Positions 1 through 8,282 of a stretch of 64,000 bases of DNA are shown one piece after another (within the stretch, counting starts at the first letter, position 1; each line of letters opens with the position of its first letter). The notes beneath the pieces were generated by a model. The model had not been told where the DNA came from, did not search any database, and was given only the letters and a program-made list of their open reading frames with translations. Source of the DNA: Pedobacter roseus (GTDB taxonomy: Bacteria; Bacteroidota; Bacteroidia; Sphingobacteriales; Sphingobacteriaceae); assembly GCF_014395225.1 (NCBI RefSeq), contig NZ_CP060723.1, positions 3,100,001 through 3,164,000 of the forward strand, read 5' to 3'. Both the position numbers and the translations under genes were made by a program.

Positions 1-1045
1 GGAAAAAATAATTTCATTTTTCATTACCGCTCTATTTTCTTTTACCTGCCTCGCTCAACAAAAAACAAAGGTTCAGATCGTTACGAGAGAAAGCATTTTC
101 GATCAGGCACCTTATGAAGCTTGCCATGCCTCTACGCTCGTACAACTTAATGATGGTAAAGTAATGGCAGCATGGTTTGGTGGAAAACACGAAGGAAGTA
201 ATGATGTGGCCATCTGGATAGCGACAAAAGATCATGACCAATGGACTACACCAGTTAAAATCGCAACAGGCGCCACAAATACCAATCTTCCAATAGCATG
301 CTGGAATCCGGTATTATTTAAAGCCACAAACGGAACTTTATTTTTACACTATAAAGTTGGCCCAAACCCAAGGGAATGGTGGGCAGAGTACAAAACTTCT
401 ACCAATGATGGTAAGACCTGGTCTGTGGCAAAAAAGCTTCCTTCCGGCTTTTTGGGGCCAATAAAAAACAAACCCGTTCAGCTTAAAAACGGAACGATTC
501 TTTATCCATCAAGCACGGAGAGTCTGGATGAAAAAACATGGAAAATCCACATTGAAAAATCAGACGGCCAGGCAAAAAACTGGAAGAAAATCGAAATCAA
601 TTGTGATACTTTTGGGGTTATACAACCTTCCATTTTAACCTACCCTAAAGGAAAACTGCAATTATTATGCAGAAGCAGGCAAAATGTAATTGTAGAAAGC
701 TGGTCGGAAGATAATGGCGAAACCTGGTCTAAATTAAAAGCAACAATCTTACCCAACCCAAATTCGGGCAGCGACGCTGTTACTTTAACCGATGGAAGGC
801 AATTACTAATCTATAATCCCTTAACCTCAGGCAAAAACTGGTGGGAAGGCCGTTCGATCCTAAAACTCGCCATTTCTTCGGATGGTGAAAACTGGCAGGA
901 CATCTACACTTTAGAAAAACACGATAAAGGTGAATACAGTTACCCGGCCATTATTCAGGATAAAAAAGGGAATATCCACTTAAGCTATACTTCTGAAAGA
1001 AAGAGGATTACTTATGCAGAGATTAGATTAGTCCGTAGTCCGTAG
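1..1045 (+). CDS. Sialidase-like (BNR repeat) secreted protein, 5' end outside the window
   Basis: The frame is open from the first bases of the window, so the start codon lies a few residues upstream. The first visible residues are the hydrophobic end of a signal peptide, finishing TCLAQ before QKTKV. Asp-box motifs typical of BNR/sialidase beta-propellers are visible: STNDGKTW near base 400, SEDNGETW near 705 and a weaker SSDGENW near 877. The visible length, about 347 residues, fits the BNR_2 exo-sialidase-like family. In soil Bacteroidota such proteins often act on plant or microbial glycans, so the name does not prove a sialic acid substrate. An internal ATG at 164 is not the real start, because the signal peptide lies upstream of it. 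The stop codon falls inside the following 7-bp repeat, so the last residues VRSP are encoded by repeat units. Confidence 0.8.
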   Translation, partial: EKIISFFITALFSFTCLAQQKTKVQIVTRESIFDQAPYEACHASTLVQLNDGKVMAAWFGGKHEGSNDVAIWIATKDHDQWTTPVKIATGATNTNLPIACWNPVLFKATNGTLFLHYKVGPNPREWWAEYKTSTNDGKTWSVAKKLPSGFLGPIKNKPVQLKNGTILYPSSTESLDEKTWKIHIEKSDGQAKNWKKIEINCDTFGVIQPSILTYPKGKLQLLCRSRQNVIVESWSEDNGETWSKLKATILPNPNSGSDAVTLTDGRQLLIYNPLTSGKNWWEGRSILKLAISSDGENWQDIYTLEKHDKGEYSYPAIIQDKKGNIHLSYTSERKRITYAEIRLVRSP

Positions 1046-1108
1046 TCCGTAGTCCGTAGTCCGTAGTCCGTAGTCCGTAGTCCGTAGTCCGTAGTCCGTA
1101 GTCCGTAG
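1031..1108. repeat. Heptanucleotide tandem repeat, 11 copies of GTCCGTA
   Basis: Eleven perfect head-to-tail copies of GTCCGTA plus one extra base. The first two units are translated as the C-terminus of the sialidase-like gene and provide its stop codon. The unit is not a multiple of three, but the stop is met after 15 bases, so copy-number change would not alter the protein end. The repeat resembles other short phrase repeats in this window (for example near 14,630, 15,240 and 39,570) that are also rich in GACTCC/AGTCC. Confidence 0.95.
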
Positions 1109-1449
1109 AATGGAAAGGAATTCAGAATAAAGGTTTAAAATGAAATATTATTTATTTGGTTAATGTTTCATGGTCGATAGTCAAATAGTCATTTTACCTC
1201 AGCACCTCAGCTATTGACAATTAGCCATCAAACTATCAACAATAATCCCGACCAGTAATTCACAATAATAATTAACCGATGGCCAATGAACTAATTAACC
1301 GCTTTTGCTATCAACAATGAACCGTAACTCGTCTGCAATTTCAGCTACCAATAAACCAATGGCAAATGAGCTACTGAACTCCCCATTATCCAATTTCCAT
1401 CCCCCATCTTACATATTTTCTGTATCTTCGATAAATTCAGTATTAGCGT
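1109..1449. other. Intergenic region before rnr
   Basis: No gene is seen here. The stretch is AT-rich and contains reiterated phrases such as CCAATGAACTAATTAACC and CAATGGCAAATGAGCTAC, similar to phrases near 6,830-6,880 and 26,820-26,910. A weak -7-like box TATCTTCG at 1423-1430 lies 19 bases before the rnr start and may be its promoter. Confidence 0.5.
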
Positions 1450-3582
1450 ATGGCAAAGAAAAAATCGGCAAATATAAAATTGGTTCTGAATCAATTGGTT
1501 AGTGATGTTTTTGAAAAGAACAGTAATCAGTTGCTAAATTACAAGCAGGTTTCGGCTAAATTAAATTTGAACGATCAGGAATCGAGAGAAACCATTCTTG
1601 AGATCTTAAAAGAAGGGAAAAGTGCGGGAATTTTCTTAGAACCCGAAAAAGGTAAATTTAAACTTAAAGAGCTACAAAACTTCATTATTGGTACGGTTGA
1701 TATGACTGCCGATGGTTCGGCTTATATTGTTCCGGAAGATGAGTTTGAAAAAGACGTTTTTGTTGCTCCCCGAAAACTTAAAAATGCTTTACATGGCGAT
1801 ACCGTTAAAGCTTATGTTTTCGCAAAGAAAAGCGGTCGTAAAAACGACGGCGAAGTTGTCGAAATTATTAAAAGGGCAAAATCAGATTTTACAGGTGTAA
1901 TTAAAATTTCCGATCGTTTTGCATTTGTAATTGCGGATGATAAAAAAATGATGCACGATATTTTTGTGCCATTGGCAGATACCCACGACGCAAAAAACGG
2001 TCAGCGGGTATTGGTAACCTTGTCTGATTGGCCTGAAAGCGCCAAAAATCCAATTGGTATAGTTAAACACGTATTGGGTAACCAGGGCGAGAACAATACC
2101 GAAATGAATGCGATTTTAGCGCAGTACGGTTTCCCACTGGAGTTTCCGCCACAGGTAGAACGCGAAGCAAATGCAATCCCTGAAGAAATCCCGGCAGCCG
2201 AAATTGCGAAAAGAAAAGATTTTAGAAATGTATTAACCTTCACCATAGATCCGGCAGATGCGAAAGATTTTGATGATGCCATTTCTTACCAAAAACTTCC
2301 TAACGGAAACCACGAAATCGGTGTACACATCGCCGATGTTTCGCATTATGTAATCCAGGGGACAGAATTAGACAAAGAAGCTTACAGCCGTGCTACTTCG
2401 GTTTACCTGGTAGATCGGGTGATACCGATGCTGCCCGAGCGTTTAAGTAATGGCGTTTGTTCATTACGTCCAAATGAAGATAAATTGTGTTTTGCAGCTG
2501 TTTTTGAACTTGATGAACAGGCCAATATTCAAAATGAATGGTATGGCCGTACGGTAATCCATTCTGATAGAAGGTTCAGTTATGAAGAAGCACAGGAAGT
2601 AATCGAGAATAAAGCCGGAGATTATGCCCAGGAAATCCTGAAATTAAATGAACTGGCTTATATCCTCCGCGACCGTAAATTCAAAAATGGTGCGATCAGT
2701 TTCGAAAGTACTGAAGTTAAATTCAAACTTGATGAATCAGGAAAACCGATCGGTGTTTATGTTAAAGAACGTAAAGATGCCCATAAACTGATTGAAGACT
2801 ACATGCTTCTGGCCAACCGTAAAGTTGCCGAGTTTATCGCAAAGAAAACCAAAGGAAAAGATAAATTAACCTTCGTTTACCGTGTGCACGATTCGCCAAA
2901 CATGGAAACGCTGAATACTTTTGCCACATTTGCTTCCCGTTTCGGTTATAAAATCAATACCAAATCGGATAAAGAAATTGCAAAATCGCTAAATAATTTA
3001 ATGGCTGATGTAGAAGGCAAGAAAGAACAGAATATCTTAACGTCGCTGGCCATCAGATCAATGGCTAAGGCAATTTATTCTACCAAGAAAACCAGCCATT
3101 ATGGCCTTGCTTTTGAATATTATACCCACTTTACTTCCCCTATCCGCCGTTATCCGGATGTGATGGCACACAGGCTTTTACAGACCTATTTAGATGGAGG
3201 TAAATCTGCCGATATGGAGTTTTATGAAGTGGCCTCTGTACATTCTTCGGCAATGGAAAAAAGAGCAGCAGATGCCGAGCGTGCATCTGTTAAATACAAA
3301 CAGGCCGAATACCTTGAAAACAACATTGGTACCGAGTATAAAGGCATCATTTCTGGTGTTACCGAATGGGGTATGTATGTAGAGATTGAAGAGAACAAAT
3401 GTGAAGGTATGATCCGTTTACGAGATATATCTGATGATTTTTATGTACTCGATGAGAAAAACTACTGCATTGTAGGCCAACGCAAAAAGAAAAAATATCA
3501 GCTCGGAGATGAAGTAATGATCAGGGTTAAAAAAGTAGATCTTTCTAAACGTCAAATCGATTTTACGCTGATTCCTGATTAA
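1450..3582 (+). CDS. rnr: Ribonuclease R
   Basis: A 3'-5' exoribonuclease that degrades structured RNA in the cytoplasm. The 710-residue length is usual for RNase R of Bacteroidota. The N-terminal part (about 1-65) is a winged-helix-like region, followed by cold-shock-type OB folds (about 65-220). The RNB catalytic domain (about 245-575) holds the metal-binding signature IDPADAKDFDDAIS near residue 269, with the four conserved aspartates. A C-terminal S1 domain (about 622-708) begins GTEYKGIISGVTEWGMYVEI. The start MAKKKSANIK is chosen because the region upstream is repeat-like intergenic DNA. The next gene starts six bases after the stop, suggesting an operon. Confidence 0.96.
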   Translation: MAKKKSANIKLVLNQLVSDVFEKNSNQLLNYKQVSAKLNLNDQESRETILEILKEGKSAGIFLEPEKGKFKLKELQNFIIGTVDMTADGSAYIVPEDEFEKDVFVAPRKLKNALHGDTVKAYVFAKKSGRKNDGEVVEIIKRAKSDFTGVIKISDRFAFVIADDKKMMHDIFVPLADTHDAKNGQRVLVTLSDWPESAKNPIGIVKHVLGNQGENNTEMNAILAQYGFPLEFPPQVEREANAIPEEIPAAEIAKRKDFRNVLTFTIDPADAKDFDDAISYQKLPNGNHEIGVHIADVSHYVIQGTELDKEAYSRATSVYLVDRVIPMLPERLSNGVCSLRPNEDKLCFAAVFELDEQANIQNEWYGRTVIHSDRRFSYEEAQEVIENKAGDYAQEILKLNELAYILRDRKFKNGAISFESTEVKFKLDESGKPIGVYVKERKDAHKLIEDYMLLANRKVAEFIAKKTKGKDKLTFVYRVHDSPNMETLNTFATFASRFGYKINTKSDKEIAKSLNNLMADVEGKKEQNILTSLAIRSMAKAIYSTKKTSHYGLAFEYYTHFTSPIRRYPDVMAHRLLQTYLDGGKSADMEFYEVASVHSSAMEKRAADAERASVKYKQAEYLENNIGTEYKGIISGVTEWGMYVEIEENKCEGMIRLRDISDDFYVLDEKNYCIVGQRKKKKYQLGDEVMIRVKKVDLSKRQIDFTLIPD

Positions 3583-3588
3583 ATTTTA

Positions 3589-4743
3589 ATGAAATTAAAG
3601 TTTTGTTTTAACATTATCCTTTTTTGGTTATTTCCCTATTTATTGTTGGCTCAAACGATAAAAGGAAAAATTACTGATGAATTATCGAATAGCGGAGTGG
3701 CTTATGTAACCGTTCAGGCAGATGCAAACCATAAAACGATTAGTAATGAAAACGGGGAATTTGAACTCGCTGTAAACTCGCTGCCTTGTGATTTAACAAT
3801 TTCACATATCAGTTATCAACCCATAAAAATCAAAGCAAACGATACCTTTTTAAATCTAAAATTAAAGGCTATTGTACAAAACCTCGAAGAAGTTGTTGTA
3901 GGTAATAATGCGCTTTCGTTAATGAAAAGTGCTTATGCAAAAGCCGTAAAAAGCGTTGATGAATCGTACTATGCTAAAGCTTTTTTCCGCCAGATTGCTT
4001 ATGAGGCCGAACGGCCTACCTATTTAAACGAAATATTCTTTAATGCGGATTGGAAAAACTACTCACTTATGAAATGGTTGCCTACCGAAAGCAGGTATTT
4101 AAAAAACGATAGTCATGTTTCTTATTCAAATTTAAGCTTTTCCGTATTTACCCTTTCGGGTTATTTATCCAATAGTTATTATGCAAAACCATTATCTTCA
4201 AAATTAGATTCGCTATATACTTTCAAAATAAAAAGCACATATAAATCCGGCGATGATGAAATTGCAGTGATTAGTTGCAAATTAAAAGTTAAATATGAAA
4301 AGGCATATTTTGAAGGAGATTACTATTTAAATACAGATACCTATAACATTTTAAAAATCGATGGTACCATCAAAAATTTCGGTTTAACTAGTAAAGGTGT
4401 ATTAGGGGCAAAACTAAAAGAGGCAAATTTAATTTCGCAATACTCCGTTAACAGCAATAATAAAAGCATTTTGGATTTTTCCGTACTGACCTTAAAAAGT
4501 AGAATGACGGTATTGGGCTTAGGTACAAAAAACCTCGAACTATATAGCACTTTATATGTGATGGATTATGACAATGCCTATAATAAAGATTTAAAAGAGA
4601 TCCAAAATAAAACCAATGATGTAAAAACAACACAAAATATGGTTTATAATGCCGATTTTTGGAGATCGAATCCTACTATTAAAAGAACTGCAAAAGAAGA
4701 AGAGGCCATAAAAATTTTAGAGGAGGCCCCAACAATAAAATAG
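3589..4743 (+). CDS. Secreted protein with carboxypeptidase-regulatory-like domain
   Basis: A 384-residue exported protein of unknown specific function. Residues 1-21 form a signal peptide ending LLLAQ. Residues about 22-105 form a carboxypeptidase-D-regulatory-like beta-sandwich (TIKGKITDELSNSGVAYVTV, then SNENGEFEL and ISHISYQP), the module usually found at the N-terminus of TonB-type receptors. The remaining roughly 270 residues resemble the soluble DUF5686-like or hypothetical tails common in Bacteroidota envelope proteins; no catalytic motif is visible and there is no beta-barrel C-terminal aromatic signature. It lies between rnr and a prenyl synthetase with gaps of 6 and 3 bases, so it is cotranscribed with them, but this gives no clear functional hint. 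Confidence 0.75.
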   Translation: MKLKFCFNIILFWLFPYLLLAQTIKGKITDELSNSGVAYVTVQADANHKTISNENGEFELAVNSLPCDLTISHISYQPIKIKANDTFLNLKLKAIVQNLEEVVVGNNALSLMKSAYAKAVKSVDESYYAKAFFRQIAYEAERPTYLNEIFFNADWKNYSLMKWLPTESRYLKNDSHVSYSNLSFSVFTLSGYLSNSYYAKPLSSKLDSLYTFKIKSTYKSGDDEIAVISCKLKVKYEKAYFEGDYYLNTDTYNILKIDGTIKNFGLTSKGVLGAKLKEANLISQYSVNSNNKSILDFSVLTLKSRMTVLGLGTKNLELYSTLYVMDYDNAYNKDLKEIQNKTNDVKTTQNMVYNADFWRSNPTIKRTAKEEEAIKILEEAPTIK

Positions 4744-4746
4744 TCA

Positions 4747-5721
4747 ATGCATACTACAGAACAACTACAGCAAATTTTAGATACTGCAATACAAAATTTA
4801 AAGTTTCCGGATCACCCTAAACAACTTTACGATCCGATTACTTACATTATTAACCTTGGCGGAAAGCGTGTAAGACCATTGCTGGTTTTAATGGCTACCG
4901 AATTATTTGGAGAAGATGCAAACCAATCGGTTCATGCCGCCATGGCGATTGAGGTTTTCCATAATTTTACGCTCGTTCATGATGATATTATGGACAATGC
5001 GCCACTCCGCAGAGGGCAGGCTACCGTACATGAGAAATGGAGTACCAACGTAGCCATATTAAGTGGTGATGTAATGATGGTAGAAGCCAATAAAAACCTT
5101 GCTAAAGTAAATCCTATATTCCTGAAAGACGTTTTAGATACCTTTAATGCAACAGCCCAGGGTGTTTGCGAAGGTCAGCAGCTGGATATGGAATTTGAAG
5201 GCCGTGACGACGTAAGTATTGAAGAATACATCAACATGATCAGGCTAAAAACGGCTGTATTGCTTGGTGGTGCACTAAAATTGGGCGCTATTATTGCCGG
5301 GGCTTCAGAAAAAGATGCCGATTTAATCTATCAGTTTGGCGAAAATATCGGAATTGCTTTTCAGTTGCAGGATGACATTTTAGACGTTTATGCCGATCCC
5401 GAAAAATTTGGAAAACAGGTTGGCGGAGACATTATTGCCAATAAAAAGACTTTCTTACTATTAAAAGCTTTCGAATTAGCAGATGGCGAAACCCGTGCTT
5501 CATTAGATACCTGGACATCGTATAAAGAATTTAACGCACAAGAAAAAGTAGATACTGTTCGTCAGGTTTACGATACCTTAGATATCCAGGAAATTGCCAA
5601 AGAAAACATGAATTACTACCGTAACAAAGCCTTAGCGGTATTTGAACAGATTAATGTGAGCGATGAACGGAAAGCAAATCTTTTAACGCTTACCGAGCAA
5701 TTAATGGCCAGGGAGTATTAA
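4747..5721 (+). CDS. Polyprenyl (E)-diphosphate synthase
   Basis: Trans-isoprenyl diphosphate synthase that elongates allylic diphosphates with isopentenyl diphosphate, supplying the side chain of menaquinone or the lipid carrier. The 324-residue protein has both Asp-rich motifs: the first in LVHDDIMDNAPLRRG (about residues 77-91) and the second in QLQDDILDVYAD (about 209-220). The GGKRVRPLL motif near residue 39 binds the substrate diphosphate. The length and sequence fit long-chain (octaprenyl/heptaprenyl) synthases rather than short farnesyl synthases, although product length cannot be read with certainty. The gene starts three bases after the previous stop. A menaquinone link is consistent with mqnC at 39.6 kb. 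Confidence 0.9.
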   Translation: MHTTEQLQQILDTAIQNLKFPDHPKQLYDPITYIINLGGKRVRPLLVLMATELFGEDANQSVHAAMAIEVFHNFTLVHDDIMDNAPLRRGQATVHEKWSTNVAILSGDVMMVEANKNLAKVNPIFLKDVLDTFNATAQGVCEGQQLDMEFEGRDDVSIEEYINMIRLKTAVLLGGALKLGAIIAGASEKDADLIYQFGENIGIAFQLQDDILDVYADPEKFGKQVGGDIIANKKTFLLLKAFELADGETRASLDTWTSYKEFNAQEKVDTVRQVYDTLDIQEIAKENMNYYRNKALAVFEQINVSDERKANLLTLTEQLMAREY

Positions 5722-5728
5722 AGCGTTC

Positions 5729-5838
5729 GTCATTTCGACTATAGCGCAGCGAATTGGAGAAATCTATAAAGATGATTTTATTAAAATAGATTTCTCGACT
5801 ACGTTGCACCCGATAGCTATCGGATCTGCTCGAAATGA
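5729..5838. repeat. Dispersed inverted-end repeat, family A copy 1
   Basis: About 110 bp bounded by GTCATTTCGACT and CGAAATGA in inverted orientation, with an internal palindrome-like CCCGATAGCTATCGGA. The same layout is found at 11945-12024, 14419-14525, 19201-19297 and, inverted, 22034-22141. It lies between two convergent genes and begins seven bases after the prenyl synthase stop. Confidence 0.85.
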
Positions 5839-5849
5839 AGTAATTTTAT

Positions 5850-6707
5850 TTAAGCCTTTACCAGTTTATATTTTATCCAAAAATCTGCTGATTTAGCAGA
5901 AGATTCGCCTCCCTGCATTGGTCGCTGACCGCCGCCACCCATTCCACCTCTGCCTCCACCGCCCATTCCGCCACGGCCGCCTCCGCCCATGCCTCCTCCA
6001 CCTCCCATTCCACCTCTGCCGCCAGATCTTCCCCCACCTTTGTTTCCTCCTTCAGGAGCACCCTCTCTTTTGAAACCAGATTTAGCTGGTTCGTTAATTT
6101 TGATATTGTAAACGAGAGGTTTCTTAAGATCCAAACCTACTTCTAACTGCGTCAATGGAATACTGAGCTCATAAATCAGGTCTCTGTTTGGGTGAATACT
6201 CATACCTGTTTCAATACCATCTTGATTAATTGCAGGAAGTTCTCCATCAGGAATATTTTTAAAACCTGAAACCCGGATGCTTTTATTCATGGCAGCTGGA
6301 TCATGTATTTCATTTTCCCTTTCTTCCGGTGAAGGCGCATGATCTCGGTGTTCTTCACCATCTTTCGGCATTGGTGGTCTTTCCATTAACGGAAAAGTTA
6401 ACTTCATGCCGTCTTTTTTCTTGCCTGCCGTATTGATGTTTAAGGTAATGCCACCCCTCAACACGCTAAAAGTGGTTTGAGGATCTAACGATTCGATAAT
6501 GATGTAGAGATTTTTATCATCGTTGGCTAAGGCAAAAGCCAGTTTCGTGGCATCATTGTATTGATTAAGTGGCTCGTTCCATTCGCTCGATATGCCATCG
6601 GCTTTAAACGGTTTTACCATGCGGATATTTTCTTCCACATCTTGTGCGTACAACAACCGACCAGAAATAAGTAGTGTGACTAATAAGGATATTTTCTTCA
6701 GATTCAT
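5850..6707 (-). CDS. Secreted protein with CBM9-like N-terminal part and Gly-rich C-terminus
   Basis: A 285-residue exported protein of unknown role. Residues 1-21 form a signal peptide ending LLYAQ. Residues about 25-205 look like the beta-sandwich of CBM9/DOMON-type domains (KADGISSEWNEP, then LAFALANDDKNLYIIIES and IYELSIPL), a reading based on pattern only. Residues about 215-265 are an unusual low-complexity run built of GGMGGGGR-type units with Met and Arg, followed by a short hydrophobic end DFWIKYKLVKA. The coding DNA of this part is GC-rich compared with the rest of the window and internally repetitive. The gene is monocistronic and convergent with the prenyl synthase. Confidence 0.75.
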   Translation of the reverse strand: MNLKKISLLVTLLISGRLLYAQDVEENIRMVKPFKADGISSEWNEPLNQYNDATKLAFALANDDKNLYIIIESLDPQTTFSVLRGGITLNINTAGKKKDGMKLTFPLMERPPMPKDGEEHRDHAPSPEERENEIHDPAAMNKSIRVSGFKNIPDGELPAINQDGIETGMSIHPNRDLIYELSIPLTQLEVGLDLKKPLVYNIKINEPAKSGFKREGAPEGGNKGGGRSGGRGGMGGGGGMGGGGRGGMGGGGRGGMGGGGQRPMQGGESSAKSADFWIKYKLVKA

Positions 6708-6895
6708 TTGAATTGTTTTAAATCAATGGTCAAATCTAAATCGGAGAAATGTTAATTTTTGTTATTTAACATGGTTTAACACATCAGTTGAGTTGGAGAT
6801 GAGCGTTTGGCGTTTAAAGTCAATTAACCGCTAAGTTATGAACTATCAAACTAATGACCAATGAGCTAATGATTACTGAACTATCTATAAACAAA

Positions 6896-6923
6896 AAAAG
6901 TCCCGATTTGCATCGGGACTTTT
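6896..6923. terminator. Intrinsic terminator after rpmA
   Basis: Near-perfect hairpin AAAAGTCCCGAT-TTGC-ATCGGGACTTTT. On the minus strand the T-run directly follows the stem, 20 bases after the rpmA stop codon, so it ends the rplU-rpmA transcript. Confidence 0.9.
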
Positions 6924-6943
6924 CTTTTATAACTGATTACTAA

Positions 6944-7369
6944 TTATTCTGCAGGTGCAGCTTCTTCAGTAGTTTCGTCTTTTTTAGCTGCTTTTTTTGC
7001 AGGTGCTTTTTTAGCCGGAGCTGCTTCAACAACTTCTTCTGCTACAACTTCTTTCTTTGCAACCGCTTTTTTAGCAACTGGTGCTTTAGCTACTGCTGCT
7101 TCGATTTCAGCGTCGGTGATAGGAAGGATAGAAACATAAGATTTGTTATCTTGTTTCTTTCTGAAAATAACAGTACCATCAACTAAAGCAAATAAAGTAT
7201 GGTCTCTTCCGATACCAACACCTTTATCAGGGTGGTGTTTGGTTCCACGTTGACGTACTAAAATGTTTCCAGCGATAGCTAATTGCCCACCGAAAATTTT
7301 AATACCTAAACGCTTACTATGCGATTCACGTCCGTTTTTCGAACTACCGGCTCCTTTTTTGTGTGCCAT
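6944..7369 (-). CDS. rpmA: 50S ribosomal protein L27 with Ala/Lys/Glu-rich tail
   Basis: Large-subunit ribosomal protein whose N-terminus reaches the peptidyl transferase centre. The start [22 protein letters not shown] and the block [21 protein letters not shown] are the family signature, and there is no cleavable N-terminal extension of the Firmicutes type. The conserved L27 body ends near residue 86; the remaining about 55 residues are a low-complexity tail of [23 protein letters not shown] and acidic end TTEEAAPAE. Ordinary L27 is about 85-95 residues, so the tail is an addition. It follows rplU by 53 bases and is cotranscribed with it. Confidence 0.95.
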   Translation of the reverse strand: MAHKKGAGSSKNGRESHSKRLGIKIFGGQLAIAGNILVRQRGTKHHPDKGVGIGRDHTLFALVDGTVIFRKKQDNKSYVSILPITDAEIEAAVAKAPVAKKAVAKKEVVAEEVVEAAPAKKAPAKKAAKKDETTEEAAPAE

Positions 7370-7422
7370 GATTTTATATTTTGTAACTCGCCAAAAAAGC
7401 GAATTATTGGGTTAACAATTAA

Positions 7423-7734
7423 TTATAGAGTGATGTCTGAGATCTGAATCTTAGTGAAAAACTGGCGGTGACCATTTTTCTTTTTGTAACCTTTTCTACG
7501 TTTTTTGTGGAAAATGATTACTTTATCACCTTTTAAATGAGATACGATCTTAGCTGAAACTTTAGCACCTTTAACTGCAGGAGCACCTACAGTAATTGCA
7601 CCACCGTTGTCAACCAACAATACATTATCAAATTCAATACTAGCGCCTTCATCTCCTTGTAATCTGTGTACAAAAAGGTGCTGGTCTTTAGCAACTTTAA
7701 ATTGCTGCCCTGCTATATTTACTATTGCGTACAT
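7423..7734 (-). CDS. rplU: 50S ribosomal protein L21
   Basis: Ribosomal protein that binds 23S rRNA. The 103-residue protein begins [18 protein letters not shown] and ends with the typical basic block [16 protein letters not shown] followed by FTKIQISDI. It is the first gene of the rplU-rpmA operon, an arrangement conserved across bacteria. A well-formed Bacteroidota promoter lies 41 bases upstream. Confidence 0.97.
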   Translation of the reverse strand: MYAIVNIAGQQFKVAKDQHLFVHRLQGDEGASIEFDNVLLVDNGGAITVGAPAVKGAKVSAKIVSHLKGDKVIIFHKKRRKGYKKKNGHRQFFTKIQISDITL

Positions 7735-7774
7735 TGTTTAAATATTAGTTTTTTAATTTTTATTTAACGAGGTG

Positions 7775-7806
7775 CAAATATAGAACAAATTCAATTAACA
7801 CACAAA
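7775..7806 (-). promoter_or_regulatory. Promoter of rplU-rpmA
   Basis: On the minus strand a TTTG (7806-7803) is separated by 20 bases from TATATTTG (7782-7775). This matches the Bacteroidota primary sigma factor consensus TTTG-N19-21-TAnnTTTG. The leader to the rplU ATG is about 35-40 bases. Confidence 0.8.
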
Positions 7807-8230
7807 CACATATCGAAAATATTTTTCACCAAATCAGGATTTTGAAGATTTCAGGATTTCAAGATCGATTTGGCTACTATTTTAATAGCTTTTTTCGGAA
7901 AGCAATTTAGGTAATTATATGAATATTTCACCCTGTAATTCACTAAACCATTGTTTCTAAACCCGATCCGATAGCTATCGGATGCAGTGGTTCCGATCCT
8001 TCATCGGAAAAAACGGAAAGCGGAACTGAAATCCGCCAAGGACCACTGCCCGCCCCTTTCCAAATAATAATTAAAAATCTAATAACATAACATTGGGTTT
8101 CACTCGGTAATATACCAACCGATAGATAAAAATAATCTGGTTTAAAGATTTCTCTGGAGCAAGTGGTTTCATTTTAAATTTTACCTCTTCCATCTCCTTT
8201 TCGTTAAAAAATGTTAAATCAATTTTATAT
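7807..8230. other. Intergenic region with a GC-richer hairpin repeat (7961-8056)
   Basis: No gene is seen. At 7961-8056 lies a GC-rich element with CCGATAGCTATCGG, a second stem TTCCGATCCTTCATCGGAA and CGGAAAGCGGAACTG, related to elements near 27,660 and 57,410. A unit GGATTTCAAGAT near 7853 echoes the tandem repeat at 57,133. A short minus-strand frame at 8071-8262 lacks family resemblance and overlaps the operator and promoter, so it was not called. Confidence 0.5.
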
Positions 8231-8258
8231 CTACGAAATATTCGTAGATTTACGAAAA
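8231..8258 (+). promoter_or_regulatory. Probable BlaI-type operator of the GLPGLI/TonB operon
   Basis: CTACGAA-ATA-TTCGTAG is a perfect inverted repeat with 7-base arms (8231-8247), followed by another TACGAA at 8251-8256. The half-sites are spaced 9 and 10 bases apart, exactly as in the site before blaI at 14036-14061. The -7-like box TAGATTTA (8245-8252) is embedded in it, so binding would block the promoter. The GLPGLI start codon is 24 bases downstream. Confidence 0.75.
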
Positions 8259-8282
8259 GCAAATAGACTTAAAACAATTATT

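Noticed and set aside
1031..1108. CRISPR-like array (also considered for 57133-57320)
   Set aside because: Units are directly adjacent with no unique spacers, and no cas genes are in the window.
8071..8262. A 63-codon minus-strand frame before the GLPGLI gene
   Set aside because: It would overlap the operator and promoter of the GLPGLI gene, has no recognisable product and no promoter of its own.
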